Below, in pieces: positions 22,193-33,975 of a DNA stretch of 64,000 nucleotides (positions within the stretch are counted from its first letter, which is position 1; each line of letters starts with the position of its first letter). The stretch comes from Lepidodermella squamata. Lineage: Eukaryota; Gastrotricha. The translations under genes and the position numbers were made by a program. The stretch is taken from NCBI GenBank assembly GCA_047495785.1, contig JBLDXI010000004.1:806001-870000 (forward strand), given 5' to 3'. Under the pieces are notes generated by a model. The model was not told the origin of the DNA and made no database searches. It saw only the letters and a list, made by a program, of their open reading frames with translations.

Positions 22193-22923
22193 CAGTGGTT
22201 CCCAAACTTTTTGTCTCGTACGACACGGCAGTGTCCTATGAAAATGGCTCGTAGGACACCTGGTAAAATGACTGAAATTTGGTTGGGAATGGCTACAGTT
22301 TTTTTAGATAAAAATTGATTGCTTGTTAAAATTTGTTTTTGATGGCTACCCGGCTACCTAGCTCGAAACTCGAAATTGATAAAATCACAGGTGAAATTTA
22401 AAATAACGGCGAGCGAAGCGAGGAAATTTTAAGAATTCGACACTGAAAAATGACACATAACATCGTAAAAATTCTTACTAATTTTTACAGAAATGTAGTT
22501 CGCTCTTAATTAGGAAATTTCAAATAGTAATGTCATCATGTACAATCTGTGACGTGCTTGAATAACAAGGCCAGTTTAAAAAATTAATTCTATCGTTTAA
22601 TATCGTCTCTTGAAAAGAGATTCGGCCATACTACGCTTACGGCCATGCTACGTAGAAAGCACCTGTGCCCGTCCGAACGGAGGTATCCGCCATAAAATAG
22701 TTCATAAATAGGCAAATCGCGAGCGAAGCGAGCTTTAGCTGACGGTTTTTTTCCGTTTTTTAGTCTGAAAATGGTCCAAAATGCCTTGTTTCTTAGTCTG
22801 AATCTATTGTTGCCATTTTGTCATTTTGAGGCCCGTAGGACACCAGTGTCCTACAGGACACTTGAAAGTTAGCAAAGTACACGAGTGTCCTATAGGACAC
22901 GGTTTGGGAAACGGTTTGGGCTG
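22193..22923. mobile_element. Non-autonomous hAT element, 731 bp, with perfect 8-bp target duplication
   Basis: Left end CAGTGGTTCCCAAACTTTTT, right end GTTTGGGAAACGGTTTGGG then CTG. It is flanked on both sides by GAATAAGA (22185-22192 and 22924-22931). It carries no transposase. Inside are GTCCTATAGGACAC-type subterminal repeats and two GAGCGAAGCGAG words. Confidence 0.9.
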
Positions 22924-23003
22924 GAATAAGACGATTGTTAAAAATCAAGGATCAAGGTCATAGGTAAAGTGGCAAAAATTTCAATGGCCAATGTTCTTAT
23001 TAT

Positions 23004-23180
23004 CAATGTATTGTCCAAGGCATTGTGGACAAAATTTTGATTGCACGCGATCGACCGCCGCGTTTCTCATTAATTGGCTAAGTGTGCTCCAATCTCCAAT
23101 CAACAGGGTGGTTCGAAAAACCACGTAAAAATTGTGGCCATCCTCAAATCATTCATTCAACTTTTCAGCTGATAACAATT
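23004..23180 (+). promoter_or_regulatory. Conserved upstream block of gene E
   Basis: Shares ordered words with the upstream regions of genes N and O: ATTGTCCAAGGCATTGTG, then CGCGTTTCTC, TTAATTGGC, AAGTGTGCT, TCATTCATTCAACTTTTCAG. Conservation of non-coding order over three paralogues suggests a promoter or 5' UTR; the exact function is inferred. Confidence 0.55.
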
Positions 23181-23216
23181 TAGTTTTATTTCTTCAAAAT
23201 AGTGTATTTATTACGG

Positions 23217-25641
23217 ATGTTAATCAGGTCTATCACTTTGATTTTGGCGATCGCTTTGATAGACCCAGCCTGTGCTAAAAAGAAGGCTGTTAACTGGGTT
23301 CGGTGCTTCTCGCAGTTGAATGAACAATTCAGCAATTGCATCGAAGCTGCCAAAGCCTGTGATCAACTTCTCGATTATCAGGTGAGTTTAATCTCAACAA
23401 TTCAGTTTTTATACCGCATTGATTTTACTTCACAGTTGGGGTCAATTTTCTTCCGAGTTGGCAGCTGCTATCGCGGCGTAAGACAATTTTCTAGTTCATT
23501 TATAATTTAATTTCTCAATTTTTTCATTCAACAGAATGCCCGAATGTGTTACAAATACGAAGCGCTGACACCGTCTTGCGTACCTGGAAATATTGGCTGT
23601 AACTCGCTAGATGAGATGGACGTTAGTGATTGATAAATATCGTCGGCCCTGGTTGAACGCGTTGTTTCATTTACGCTTGTAATTTCAGCTCTTTTGGTTC
23701 GGAGATCAATCGGCGACCTTAACTTTCAAATTCAACTTCAACGCTTGCGTGGCTAAAAAAGCTGCCTTCAACGTAACTAATATCCAACTAAGATTCGATG
23801 CATATCAAATTTAACTTTCTATTCCAGAATCTACCATTCCGGCGCTGCACTTCCAACAACGTCACGAAAACGCGTGTTCCCAATCCTATCAACTGCCCCA
23901 ACAACTGGGTGAGTTTTTGCTAATTTGTCTAATTTTCTAATTTTTTTAAATGTTATTGCTGCTTTTAACAGGTGACTGAACCCACTGTATACCCGAACAT
24001 GGCTTTGTGCACCAACGGAGAAGGTAAGCCTTGATTACGTCTAAATCCAGCCACCTCACTAAGCTGCTGGAAAGCCCTAAACTAAATTAATAATCTGTAC
24101 TTGAACATCGGCGTAAATTCAGCATTTATTTCTTGCTCCTAGTCACTGTCCCGATCACCGAGACTCCGCACATCCGCTGTTTCGATGCTACGACTGACCA
24201 ATTCAACGATTGCCGACCCCAGAGCAGCGGCTGTTTCAGCAACAACGAGACGCAGAAATACTCGACAAGCGTTTACAACAACCGAGAAAACTGTCTCGTT
24301 GGGGTGAGGCACTTTTGTTGTTTCTATTTCTCCATGCAAATAACTTTGATCTACTGACAGAAAGCGATTCGATGCTTGGATTCTGCTGGGAACAAGTCTT
24401 GCTACGCGATTTGCCCGCGATCCTTCACTCAGGTTTGTTTTCGGGATGTCCGACAGAGTCTGTACATTTTTCTTCATTAGGACATTTTTCAACTCATTAG
24501 GATACGCTGTATTCGGGCAGTCAAAGCTTCCAAGTCAACCATGACGCTTGTCGAGCTGCCTTGGCACCGCCAGTGAGTTCAGAAAAAAATATTTACGATC
24601 AACTCATCAATATATGGGAAAACATACTCTTTTTTTTTCTGTTCTATACGGAAAATATTTGCACGTTGTGGGACTAAAAGTATTCCAAACTAATCACCCA
24701 ATTCAAAGCATTCAGTACTGATTTTGCACAAATTGAATTCTACCAAGAATTCACGACCTTGTCGTGCTCTTTGAATAGTGTGCGAAGTAGGATCCGGGAG
24801 CTGAGGTTCTATTTGTTTTCTTGGACCCAACTGAAGAAACCAAAGGGTTTTTTGAGTATCTCTCAAGTTTTAGTCCCGGATTCCTGTACTTCGCACCCTG
24901 TCTTTGAATATGACGAGGAAATTTTGAGAAGGCTCCGAGTTGTATTTTTAGGAAACATTTCAGATGAGCGTCATTTTATGTGTTAAATAGGGATTTTTTC
25001 CAATTTTTCGACAATTTTTCGAACAATTACTCGCTTCGCTCGCAGATGTCACTTTCAAGTCTGTCAATCCTTTTCGATTGGAACTCGACAATTTATATGA
25101 TACTTGACTTTTTAGCAATACTTGAGTAGTAACCCTGGTCTCTTGTATAATATTAGATTCTAGGTAGAATTAAATCAGGAATATGATATCATACGTGAGC
25201 AAATTCATAGTTCATAAATTCTTCAAGCTGTTTTTTGCGTCTATGTCAGTTGCATCATTTGGGTTTTCATGGACCTTTTTGTAGGCCGCAATATTTTCTC
25301 GCTTTACTCGCATAATTACATGCTAGACATTGCACTGTCACTTCCGAGCAAATTAACCCTCGAAACCCTAATTTAATAACCAACCATCCGCTTAAATGTG
25401 CACTCGAAAACTTCATCTCTCGATCATAGAGGCGTGCGGCCAGGAAGGTCCTATTTTATCATTACCAGCGGCCGGTTGAGGGTTCAAGAGGCAATGCGGC
25501 CTGAAAGGTTGCCAGCCGGACCGGGATCGAAAATAGTTTGAGATGATAAGACATTCAGAGAATTGTACTTTATTAATTGTTTAATTCCAGCAGGTTACTC
25601 CCGGCTATGTTCGCTGTGTTACGGTTTTAGACCTGCGATAG
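23217..25641 (+). pseudogene. Gene E: type II Cys-module gene truncated before its CTLDs
   Basis: Exons 23217-23381, 23436-23477, 23535-23621, 23689-23772, 23828-23908, 23972-24023, 24143-24303, 24361-24432, 24501-24572 have exactly the lengths of gene N and remain in frame. They encode a signal peptide (MLIRSITLILAIALIDPACA) and five four-Cys modules. One module Cys is replaced by Arg in exon 5 (TKTRVP against TRTCVP). Exon 10 begins at 25591 with QVTPGYVRCV, but homology ends at about 25620 and a TAG follows at 25639. The sixth module and both CTLDs are gone. The truncated frame would still give a ~288-aa secreted protein with no lectin domain. I cannot tell whether it is expressed. Confidence 0.8.
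24776..24900. mobile_element. hAT MITE with perfect 8-bp target duplication
   Basis: 125 bp; ends TAGTGTGCGAAGTAGG and CTGTACTTCGCACCCTG. It is flanked by TCTTTGAA on both sides (24768-24775, 24901-24908). This is the best-preserved member of its family and defines the family ends. Confidence 0.9.
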
Positions 25642-27180
25642 TTTCAGCCGCCAGCGATAGTTTCTCCAATGCCTACAAAATATAGCTATGTTGATAAGTG
25701 AAATAATCCTGTTTAGGACAATTTTCACCGTTGGCGCTTTCTCAGCCGATGACGCTGGTTGGCGCGAAAATTCTTCATATCGGCGCTGATGAAAGAAGCA
25801 CATATGCAACTCAATTGAAACAATTTAAGCCTTTAACGATTTCTGATAGCTCTAACACCTTCCTTCATTGACCTTTCACCACGTCGTCCGGCGTGGACTT
25901 CAAGGTTTCCTGGAATCTACCGCGTTTTTCCAGGATTGACTTTCTCGCTCTCAACTTCTCCGGGCATAGATTCGGTTTCTTTCTGTCGTCTCTCGCGGTC
26001 TCCGTAAGTTTTACCGGAAAGCATGTTGACGATGATTGGCGCATCTAAATACGGGCGAAAATGGCGTATTAATTGATTTGATGAGTTAATTTAATATGTC
26101 CTGCTTTTTATGTTACTTTGATGATGTTGATTACTGTCGCCCAGTGAGCTGAATCAGGTAGTTTATGTAAACAGCGACTTCAGAGTGTGAGACTTTTGCT
26201 GGAGACTTACAAATTCTAAATTCACGTATATGTTGTGCATTAATATCATAAATTCAACATTTTCAAAATTGAAAGAGAGGTGTGCGCCATAGTGTGCGGA
26301 AATCACGGCACACACCTGCAATATGGCTACGAGGACTTTTTTCCCTGTTTTTTCACGTAAAATACCTCGGCTCCTCGGCTGTTTTTTTAACGACGATACA
26401 ATGCTCCTCGAACGACGGAACACGGGCGACGACAACGGGGAGTTCCCCGTCATCAAAAAGTAGTCGATGTCCCTAGAAGTGCTCTAATTACTGACCTTGC
26501 TCCTTTGTCCTGGTTAGATTCGATGACCGCAATGTGGCTGATTGGAATGACACAATGACTCACATTATGGTCCGCGCCGTTATAAAATTTCCCATAGATT
26601 GTGCATGAATTTTGAATTCTTGAAAAATGATTCAGGAAGGTCAGTGAACCTCCGGCGGTTTCCGGCGAACATCGATTTCGTCGTCTTCCAACAGGTCGCC
26701 TCTTATCCGAGGTGATATCGTTCGTGTTGCGACGTAAGAGACCTCGTTAGGCAGTACTTTCATGCTGTTTGTAATAAAATACTTGGTACTGGTATAGCTA
26801 CTTTTTATTTGCCGGTAATAGCATCATTATTGCGGCGCATCCGATACCGAGCGGTTAAAACGCCTACCAGAATGCGTACTGCACACAAACGCTTCAGACA
26901 ATTTCTCCGTTATCATGGCTAAATTCTTAAGATCAACCAAATTTATCTCCATCTTCCTTATTTCATAATCGTTCCGTTGGAGCGTAGTCTAGGATAATTC
27001 CATCAATTTTTCTCAAAATCCATAGGCTAAACTCATAGGGTAAACTCTCTCTCTCTCTCTCTCTTATGTTCCACTTATTGTTCAAACATGACCAGAGTCT
27101 GCGTTTGAATGGGCATACTTTCATAGTTTCCCATTCCCGGAAAATTTCCCAGGAATTATGGACCAGCTGAGCCAATGTTT
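25642..27180. other. Gene-poor interval, nothing coding recognised
   Basis: Begins where the homology of gene E to its paralogues breaks off. It contains a copy of a short terminal motif (AGTTCCCCGTCA, 26441-26452) also found at the end of the element in gene O, and a (CT)n microsatellite at 27045-27064. Small ORFs here show no family resemblance. Confidence 0.5.
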
Positions 27181-27184
27181 CTAC

Positions 27185-27632
27185 TGATTCTGATTCTGAT
27201 TCTGATTTTATTAAGCATTTTGTTTCACAACAGTTAGCAATAGGTTAGTTCTCGGCGCCTCACCTCAGAGGTCGTAAAATCCACTAGTTCATCTGACTTA
27301 GATTTAAGATATCGCAGAAACACAGTATGAGAATTATTGACAATACTTGAGGGCAGCCGGTTCCACGCTGCGCGCACACGCCTTGTAAAGCTGAACTGAG
27401 AGCTCGGATGTTCAAATCGTTTCATCACAACAGCATGAGCTGGAAAACGGGGATTTGAAGATATTTTGAAGAATGTAGAATAGCTAGCATCCACACAGCC
27501 TAGGTACATTTTATGGCATAGCGCAAGGTCATGTTGAAAGCGTCTGATTTCAAGAGGACACAGTCCTAGTTTTTTACATCTTTCATAATACGAGGCACCG
27601 TCAATCGATGAATAGTAGTCACTTCTATACAA
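27185..27632 (-). mobile_element. LINE 3'-end relic (CR1/Jockey-like reverse transcriptase C-terminus)
   Basis: A 132-aa minus-strand frame has the layout of a LINE ORF2 tail: CKKLGLCPLEIRRFQHDLAL, KMYLGCVD, SFTRRVRAAWNRLPSSIV, FLRYLKSK. On the minus strand it ends in a short microsatellite (four AATCAG-type units, 27185-27208), as 3' tails of several LINE groups do. 5'-truncated. Confidence 0.7.
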
Positions 27633-27740
27633 AAGGCGTTTAGTGAACCGGGCTACTATTCAGCCCTTAAATCATGAAACTGCTAAGAAAGGACTTTTTA
27701 CGCTATTGGTTTTAATATAATTTGCGGTTATCCTTCTCCA

Positions 27741-27956
27741 TTATCTCGCATTTTGATATCCTTCTTCAATTTTTCGCTTGAAAAAGCGATCACATCTTTT
27801 TCTGATCAATCGAATTTCATGTTTATCAAATATGAGCAGTTGATCTGTTGCAACAAACTGAACTAAAACCTTGCCCGAAGCTCGCGGAATCGCTGAGATT
27901 TGCAGCCACACGAGGTCAATAGTAGAATCACACAAAGTTAACGAAGTTGGTAGCAT
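27741..27956 (-). pseudogene. Possible LINE endonuclease fragment
   Basis: A 71-aa minus-strand frame with LTLCDSTIDLVWLQ and FVATDQLLI. This is reminiscent of the end of an apurinic-type endonuclease, where the catalytic SDH would be replaced by TDQ. It lies just 5' of the LINE tail on the same strand, so it may be the same internally deleted element. Weak. Confidence 0.3.
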
Positions 27957-28600
27957 TCAAGAATTGCTAGGATGACTTGTATTCCTGCATCCTAAGAAAG
28001 ATAGCGGATTGTCTTGATAATGTGATCTGGTTAGCGATTTAGCGATGATTGATGATTAGCAATTAGCAACGAAAGCGCCGTATTTGATGAATGCTTGACA
28101 TGCAACTCGCTTGACATTATTCGTATACGACAAAACGTGATCCACCATTCAAGTTTGGGTTTCACGATTTTTGCGCGGACTTCTTACGGAAATACTACGT
28201 CACATTTATTCCGATGGTGCCGTCATCGATTCTTGAAAATTACTAGTTCATTTCGGTTTTAAGTGATACATTTTCAGAAATCTTCACAGACCGCTTGTCT
28301 CCTAATTGCGAAACTTCAAAGATTTATCCGCTAAAGCTTCCATGGACGAGATCTACTTCCAGTAATATTACGTGTTCACAAATATCATTCTATAATTTAT
28401 CGTAGAATCAAAGGAGTTTTTTTAGAATGGCTCATTCTAAAATAGCTAATAATGATTCATTACTATCTTATTCCAGTATCTCCCGAAGCTATCTAATTGT
28501 ACATCTAATAGTACAGTAATATTACATCCAATTAGCTGCTGTATTAAATTTTAATTTCTGCATTGTTGATAGGATTATTTTACTTAACCGAACCACTAAT
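27957..28600. other. Intergenic, nothing recognised
   Basis: AT-rich sequence between two LINE relics, with no coding or repeat signature that I can name. Confidence 0.4.
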
Positions 28601-28629
28601 GATCGACGCTAACACGTCCATCCCGCCCT

Positions 28630-29530
28630 CCAACCCGGCGAAATCATCAAATATTGGGGAACCGATTTCTCGGCCCTGATCGACTTCGATACCGCATCGG
28701 CTATCAGCAATCTGAATAAGAACTTGAATAAACTTGTCGCATGCACCTGGCTTCGCGGAGATCAAAAGCTCACGAGATCAACCCTCGTGTACCCTCTACA
28801 AACCGCACCGCTGAACAAGCTGCCGCGATCATTCCTGGAGAATGTGGACAAGATAGTCAGATCAGCCGTGAAGGGAGTGCTCCTCCTGCCAACCCCGACA
28901 CCCGACGCATTCCTTTACGCCGCCAGGCGCTGCCGCGGACTCGCAATCAGGCGAGCATCGTGGGAGGCGTTCATCCAACACTACGCTATCTGCATGAAGC
29001 TTGCCTCGATCAACAACGACCAACTCGAGAAAGCTGACCCTACCCGACGACCGCCAGGCAACGAGCCGCGATCTCAGGAAACCGAAACGCGATTCGTGTT
29101 TTAAGGAGTGGTGTTCGAAACCCACAGGTGAGGGCGCTGTGTTGTTCAAGGAATATCGCGCGGGTAACAACCTGATCCTGAATAAAACCGGCCTCTCGTC
29201 GAGCGAGTACACCTGCGCAATTAAGATGACGGCGAGATCTGTGTCAGTGAGAAGCAGTAAGTTTGCTGCAAGCGACGGGACCACCACTGCGGCGCTGAGA
29301 AAGAAACTCTTGGTCATGTCCTCGGCGCTTGTCATTTCAACTCGCTGATGATCACCAGTCGTCATGACAAAATCCGCTCGATGATCGCTACGGCACTACG
29401 GAAGAACGGGATGAAAGTGCACGAGGAAGTCGCGGTAAAGGAGACAGACGGCGCGTGGAGACGAGTCGACATCATCGCGTACGATCCGAGGACGAAGGAG
29501 GGAAAATTAGCGAAATTGCGGCAAAAGGTC
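28630..29530 (+). mobile_element. R2/NeSL-superfamily LINE relic (restriction-like endonuclease type)
   Basis: Two frames together cover the end of an RLE-type LINE. 28724-29104 reads TWLRGDQKLTRSTLVYPLQT, FLENVDKIVRSAVKGVLLLP and FLYAARRCRGLAIRRASW, the thumb and linker region. At about 29290-29500 another frame reads CGAEKETLGHVLGACH, then RHDKIRSMI and RRVDIIAYDP. The C-x..-H-x..-C finger followed by RHD and a PD-(D/E)xK-like VDI is the signature of this group, which includes NeSL elements of nematodes. 5'-truncated and frameshifted. Confidence 0.75.
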
Positions 29531-30796
29531 GCTACTATACTATTGCTGAGTGCTGGCTCTTCCGATATTATTCAACCTGTTATCGCCATTTCTGTTGAAA
29601 CAAAGTGTGATAAATTATTCTCTTGGTTTCATTTCATTTCTTCATTTTCAATTGTTTCGCTGCGTTGAAAATAAAGATGGACGGCACCGGGTCACGGATA
29701 ATAATACTTTTTCATTGGTCTCGGCAGCTCGTTTTTGCTAACTGTATAATTTTCAATCGAAGAATTGTAGAAGAGCGCGAGAAAACTTTGAAGAATTTTG
29801 GGAAGGATAAGCGAAGAAGATGAATTTATCTTCTTTTATCTTCAAGAGTCCAAGAACGCAAGATAGCAATCGCAGCTAATGGCAATTTTATAGCCCTTGA
29901 ACCGAAGATAGTAATTTGGGATGCAACCGCTCCACGGTTGTAAACAGCCGCAATATAGCCGTATAATGATATATAGAAATATGCGCTAGCACTGGCGGTC
30001 TCTTTCATCGCAACACGAACGATATTCGCAGATGCGCAGGAAAGCATCATCGCTACAAGGAGTCGAAAGGCTGCCAGATGCCAGTAGCAGAGATAGGTGC
30101 TAGGAAGCGACTTTCTGTGGCCAAGCAGCCGCCACCATCGTACACCAAAGTATTCGATCGGCGCGTTCCATCAAACACCTCACATCGATAAAAGCTTGAG
30201 AAAACATAATTAATGATTTAGCTAGAAGAAATTAACGAAATCCTCACTTGATTTTACAGGTCGCCAATTACAGGTCGAAAGGGTTTCAAAAAGGAGACCG
30301 CTACCCCAAGAATACTAGATACAAATGATTACATCGAAGATCGAAAAATCGAAGCTTTAAAAATCGAATTCTCGAAAAATGAAAATATGGCCAAAATAAA
30401 TAAATTGTCAACTAAGCGAATGATGGTCCATCTCATTAAATTTCCGTGTTAGAATCGAGAGAAATTTGTTGATCTCGTTCTCCTTTTTCGCCAACAAGAC
30501 AAAACGTGATTGTCCACGCCCCAGTCACATCAAAGCGCATGGCAATTTTTTTATAATTGGTCAATTTAGGTCATTTTTTGTCCTAATTGTACTATTGCGT
30601 AACTCCTCTAACAAAGCGAACAAGGTCGTATTCCGAATTTACGCAAACAGTCAAATTATTGTCCTGTGACTCATTTGCACGATTTAGTTGCAAATCTACG
30701 TCATTCTGAATTTTCCCTGCGATTTTTTAAGGAATATCCATGGTTGTGTCTGCTTCTATCTAAAAAAGCTTGATTATAACATTGCGTACCTCAGTT
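29531..30796. other. Gene-poor interval before gene H
   Basis: No family exon is present. A minus-strand frame (29826-30050, MMLSCASANIVRVAMKETAS) is unassigned. The promoter of gene H should lie in the last few hundred bases. Confidence 0.4.
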
Positions 30797-33700
30797 ATGT
30801 TAGGCATGATGAATCTTTTCCTTTCAATTATCCTATGGCAAATGATAGCCTCATCGCCATCGTTGGCAGCGAGGTCGCGATGCTTCTCAGTTTTTAATAG
30901 CGAATTTAACGGCTGTAAAAATAATTGCTCATATCAGCTAGAGTACCAGGTGATCATCGAATGTTTGGCTCCATCCAAGCAATTGCTTTATTTTCTTCTG
31001 TTATTAAAGACTGGGGTTCCATTTTCTTCACGGGAGAACTGCCGAAACGGGGTGAGTTAACACTTATCATTAGGTTCTTCATTCTTAAATTCGTCAGATT
31101 TTTCTTCGTTGCAGGACGCTATACTTTGCTACAACTACAAGACTTACAGCGTTAAATGCATTCAAGACCGATTCAAATGCAACGAGCGCCAAGTTTGTAA
31201 CCAAAACATAAATGCTGATAAAATCTGATTTCTCTGTCGTAGGATCCAGGAGACGAAGCGACGTCGTTTCGCAATCTGGAAGCATGCTTGAGGGGTGAAG
31301 GTAAATTTGCTTAGTTTTCAGGATGAACTGTTCAAATTCTGCTAAACAGTTAACCTTGCAATTCTCGAGGATCAAAAGCCGCACATTCGCTGTGTTGACG
31401 TGAAGACTCGACATTTCTTGGGTTGCCGTCGCCGGAACACAGCCTGCTCGCCAGATGCTCAACACTTGAAAAAAATAACCCCTGATCAGGGGGCTGATCA
31501 GGGGCCTGATCAGGGGTCATAGCTCCTAGTCATTAGGGGGTAATAGCTGATCAGGGGGTAATATGCACCCTGATCAGGGGTTATATTGAAATGAACCCTA
31601 ATCAGCTCACCCTGATCAGGGGTCATTTTGCTTCCAATATTTGCTGATAATAATCACCTGTAGCGCCCCTGATCAGCTGCTGATCAGCAAATTTAGTAAA
31701 ATTTCAAATTTTTTAGAAAAATGGCAGCCTTTTTCATTTTCATTTTTATATTATTTTTTGAATAGCCGGTTGATCAAGATCCGCCCACCCTGGTTCCATC
31801 CATGCCATCGGTGTTATGGTATGCCACCGGACGCGGCAACTACCTAAACATGGCAGGGTCTTATGATGGCACTTGGTAGAGCCACTTGTTAGAGAGAGAA
31901 GGACTTATTGCTAAGTAAACAGCTGAAGTAATAGAGTTCGCGTGTGAAATAATTTGCTTTTTCGAAAATATGGACCTTCCGACGCAAGCCTGAATTGAAC
32001 ATGCAGCCTAATTTGCATATGCACGCTTGGTTAATTATCGAATGCACACTTTTGACCCCTGATCAGCAAAGTCATGCTGATCAGCCTGAAATGACATGCG
32101 TCGCATTTACACGAGCTACTTCGTAATTATCGATGTTAATTACTTCGGTTGTTGCATCATCATTTTTACTTTACTCGAGTGAGCGCTGTTTTTATTTTTT
32201 TGTGAAATTTTTATGGGCGCTGTTAACAAGTCACGGCAAGGCGATTTAAAACTCAAATTTTGCGGTATCAAGTCATCGCGATTTCGCAATCACATTTTTG
32301 GCTTGCACCTGATCGATACAATTCTCCTTCTGGAAACATATAAATGATCGATTTCAAAATTATGAAAATTCTTAAATTTTGCCCAAATCCTCCTAAAAAG
32401 AATGATGCAACGAATCGCGTCACTGGGGCAGTTTCCAGTCACCCTGTATGTATTAAAATACGGACAAATACTTGGAAAAAACGCAAAAATCAGAAATTAA
32501 ATCAGTAAAAATCAGAATGCGAGATTTTCTCAAGATTTTCGGAGGTTTCGTTGAGCGTTCACAAGCTTAAACTACATGGAATTTTTTATATTTTCATGAG
32601 AAAATTCCCCCTAAACTATTTTAATAATATTGGAATAGCCATCGCCGTTATTTCGTCAATTTTGATCCTCTATCTAGAAATGTCGGTTTTAAATACTATT
32701 TTTCAAGTTTTCAAATTATTTTTACTTTTTCTAGGAAAAATTCGTAAACAAATTCGTATAATTTCTTTTCATAGCAAGCTTGAAGCGAGGCATGCATGTA
32801 GACCTCAGTCGAACTAATTTAGTGATATTTCTTCACGAACAAGTGCGAAATATGATGAATTTGTTTAAAAATGCATAAAACCACGCATTCAGTCTTTCGT
32901 GAAAATGATTGCATAACAGTGAAAGTAATTAACTTGGATAATTATGGGTAGTCTAGTGTAAATGCGACGATGGATTATCAGCTGGCGACTGTTGATTATC
33001 AGGGGTTGTCCCTTTTTCGTCCTGATCAGCAAAATGGTTTAAACAGGTGACCCCTGATCAGGGGTTATTTTTTTCAAGTGAACTATACGCGCCTCGGGCC
33101 TTTTGCCAACAAAGACTTGTGCCTTAAAGGGGTGAGTCATTAAGCCGTGAATTGACGAAGGTTGTCTCTCAATTTCGTTTCATTCCAGACTGCCGTGCTT
33201 TGCAACACCAGGTCGGGCAAAATTTGCAGCGCTTTTCGCGAAGAGGAATCGCAAACAGTATTGTTTGAATTTCTGTTCATGACTCAGTTTCTTAACGAGT
33301 TTTACAGGAAACCATTTACTCAGCTTCACAAGACTTCCCGACAAACTATGCTCAATGTGAACGGAGCCGAGTCTCTTCTGGGAACCATACAGTTTATTTT
33401 TCTTCTTGAATTCGTAAAATCCTATGGAGACTTGACCGAAAGAGCGTGCGAAGAATTTCACTGTTGCAATAACGGATGCTGGAAGATTTACGCAAGACGA
33501 TGCTGGAAGAGCCTGTTCGAACAATACAAACTCTCGCTTAGCTTTGATCAAAACTGAAGCTCAACGGCAAGCTGTCTACGCCGCGATGACGAACGCCTCG
33601 ATCACCACTGCTTACATCGGCTTGTCGAAAACCAAGGACCAGTGGCTGTGGGGGGACAGTTCAGCCTATGCTGACATGCCACACTGGGCACCTGGCTTCC

Positions 33701-33975
33701 CGTCAGAGGCTAAGATGAACCGATGTGTTGGGATGGCGAGCATCCTTGATGCAGCTGTGCAAGTGACCAATGGATCTTGCGTTTCGCCTTCATTTGCGAA
33801 ACTCTCTGACATGTTTTTGATATCTCTCTACAAATTATTATTGACTTTTGTCCTCCAAATATTTAGAGCAAGCTTAGCTTCACTTTTTTTTAAATTAGTG
33901 AAAGCTATTAACATCTTCCGTGTTTCTAGTCAGACATTACTTTCCCTGAATCCGCCGATTGCGAAAAAGGGGTGA
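30797..33975 (+). pseudogene. Gene H: type I Cys-module/CTLD gene split by a 1.6 kb element
   Basis: Exons: 30797-30949, 31010-31051, 31115-31192, 31243-31300, 31350-31462 resumed at 33083-33131, 33189-33257, 33308-33370, 33446-~33797. The signal peptide is MLGMMNLFLSIILWQMIASS. Exons 4 and 5 of other type I genes are absent, so only four modules remain: RCFSVFNSEFNGC; LCYNYKTYSVKC joined to the EACLRG half-module; RCVDVKTRHFLGC; and LCNTRSGKIC. Exon 7 is interrupted after SPDAQ by the element at 31463-33080. Without the element it is 162 bp, one more than the usual 161, so the frame is lost. The CTLD (AYIGLSKTKDQWLWGDSSAY) loses about 14 bp near its end (GSCVSPS then FAKLSD). It then reads on to 33975, through the exon 2 sequence of gene I. 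Confidence 0.8.
31463..33080. mobile_element. 1,618-bp inverted-terminal-repeat element inserted in exon 7 of gene H
   Basis: Ends CACTTGAAAAAAATAACCCC and its exact reverse complement; the shared arm continues through CTGATCAGGGG. AA flanks both sides (31461-31462, 33081-33082). Removing the element and one AA rejoins SPDAQ to LYAPR, matching the paralogues. The palindrome TGATCA or CTGATCAG recurs many times, at 31480-31690, about 32050-32085 and 33000-33065. No transposase is seen. Superfamily unknown. Confidence 0.85.

Noticed and set aside
26163-26476. Opposed open frames near 26.3 kb as a small gene
   Set aside because: No similarity, no splice context, and they overlap a repeated terminal motif.
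27045-27064. (CT)n run as a regulatory GAGA-type site
   Set aside because: Simple microsatellite in a gene-poor region with no gene nearby.
29826-30050. Minus-strand 74-aa frame as a membrane-protein exon
   Set aside because: No family signature, no splice context and no neighbours. A chance ORF is as likely.
31463-33080. The insertion in gene H as an unusually large intron
   Set aside because: It starts CACTTG with no GT donor at the boundary. Removing it does not restore the standard 161-bp exon (162 remain), and it has transposon-like inverted ends.
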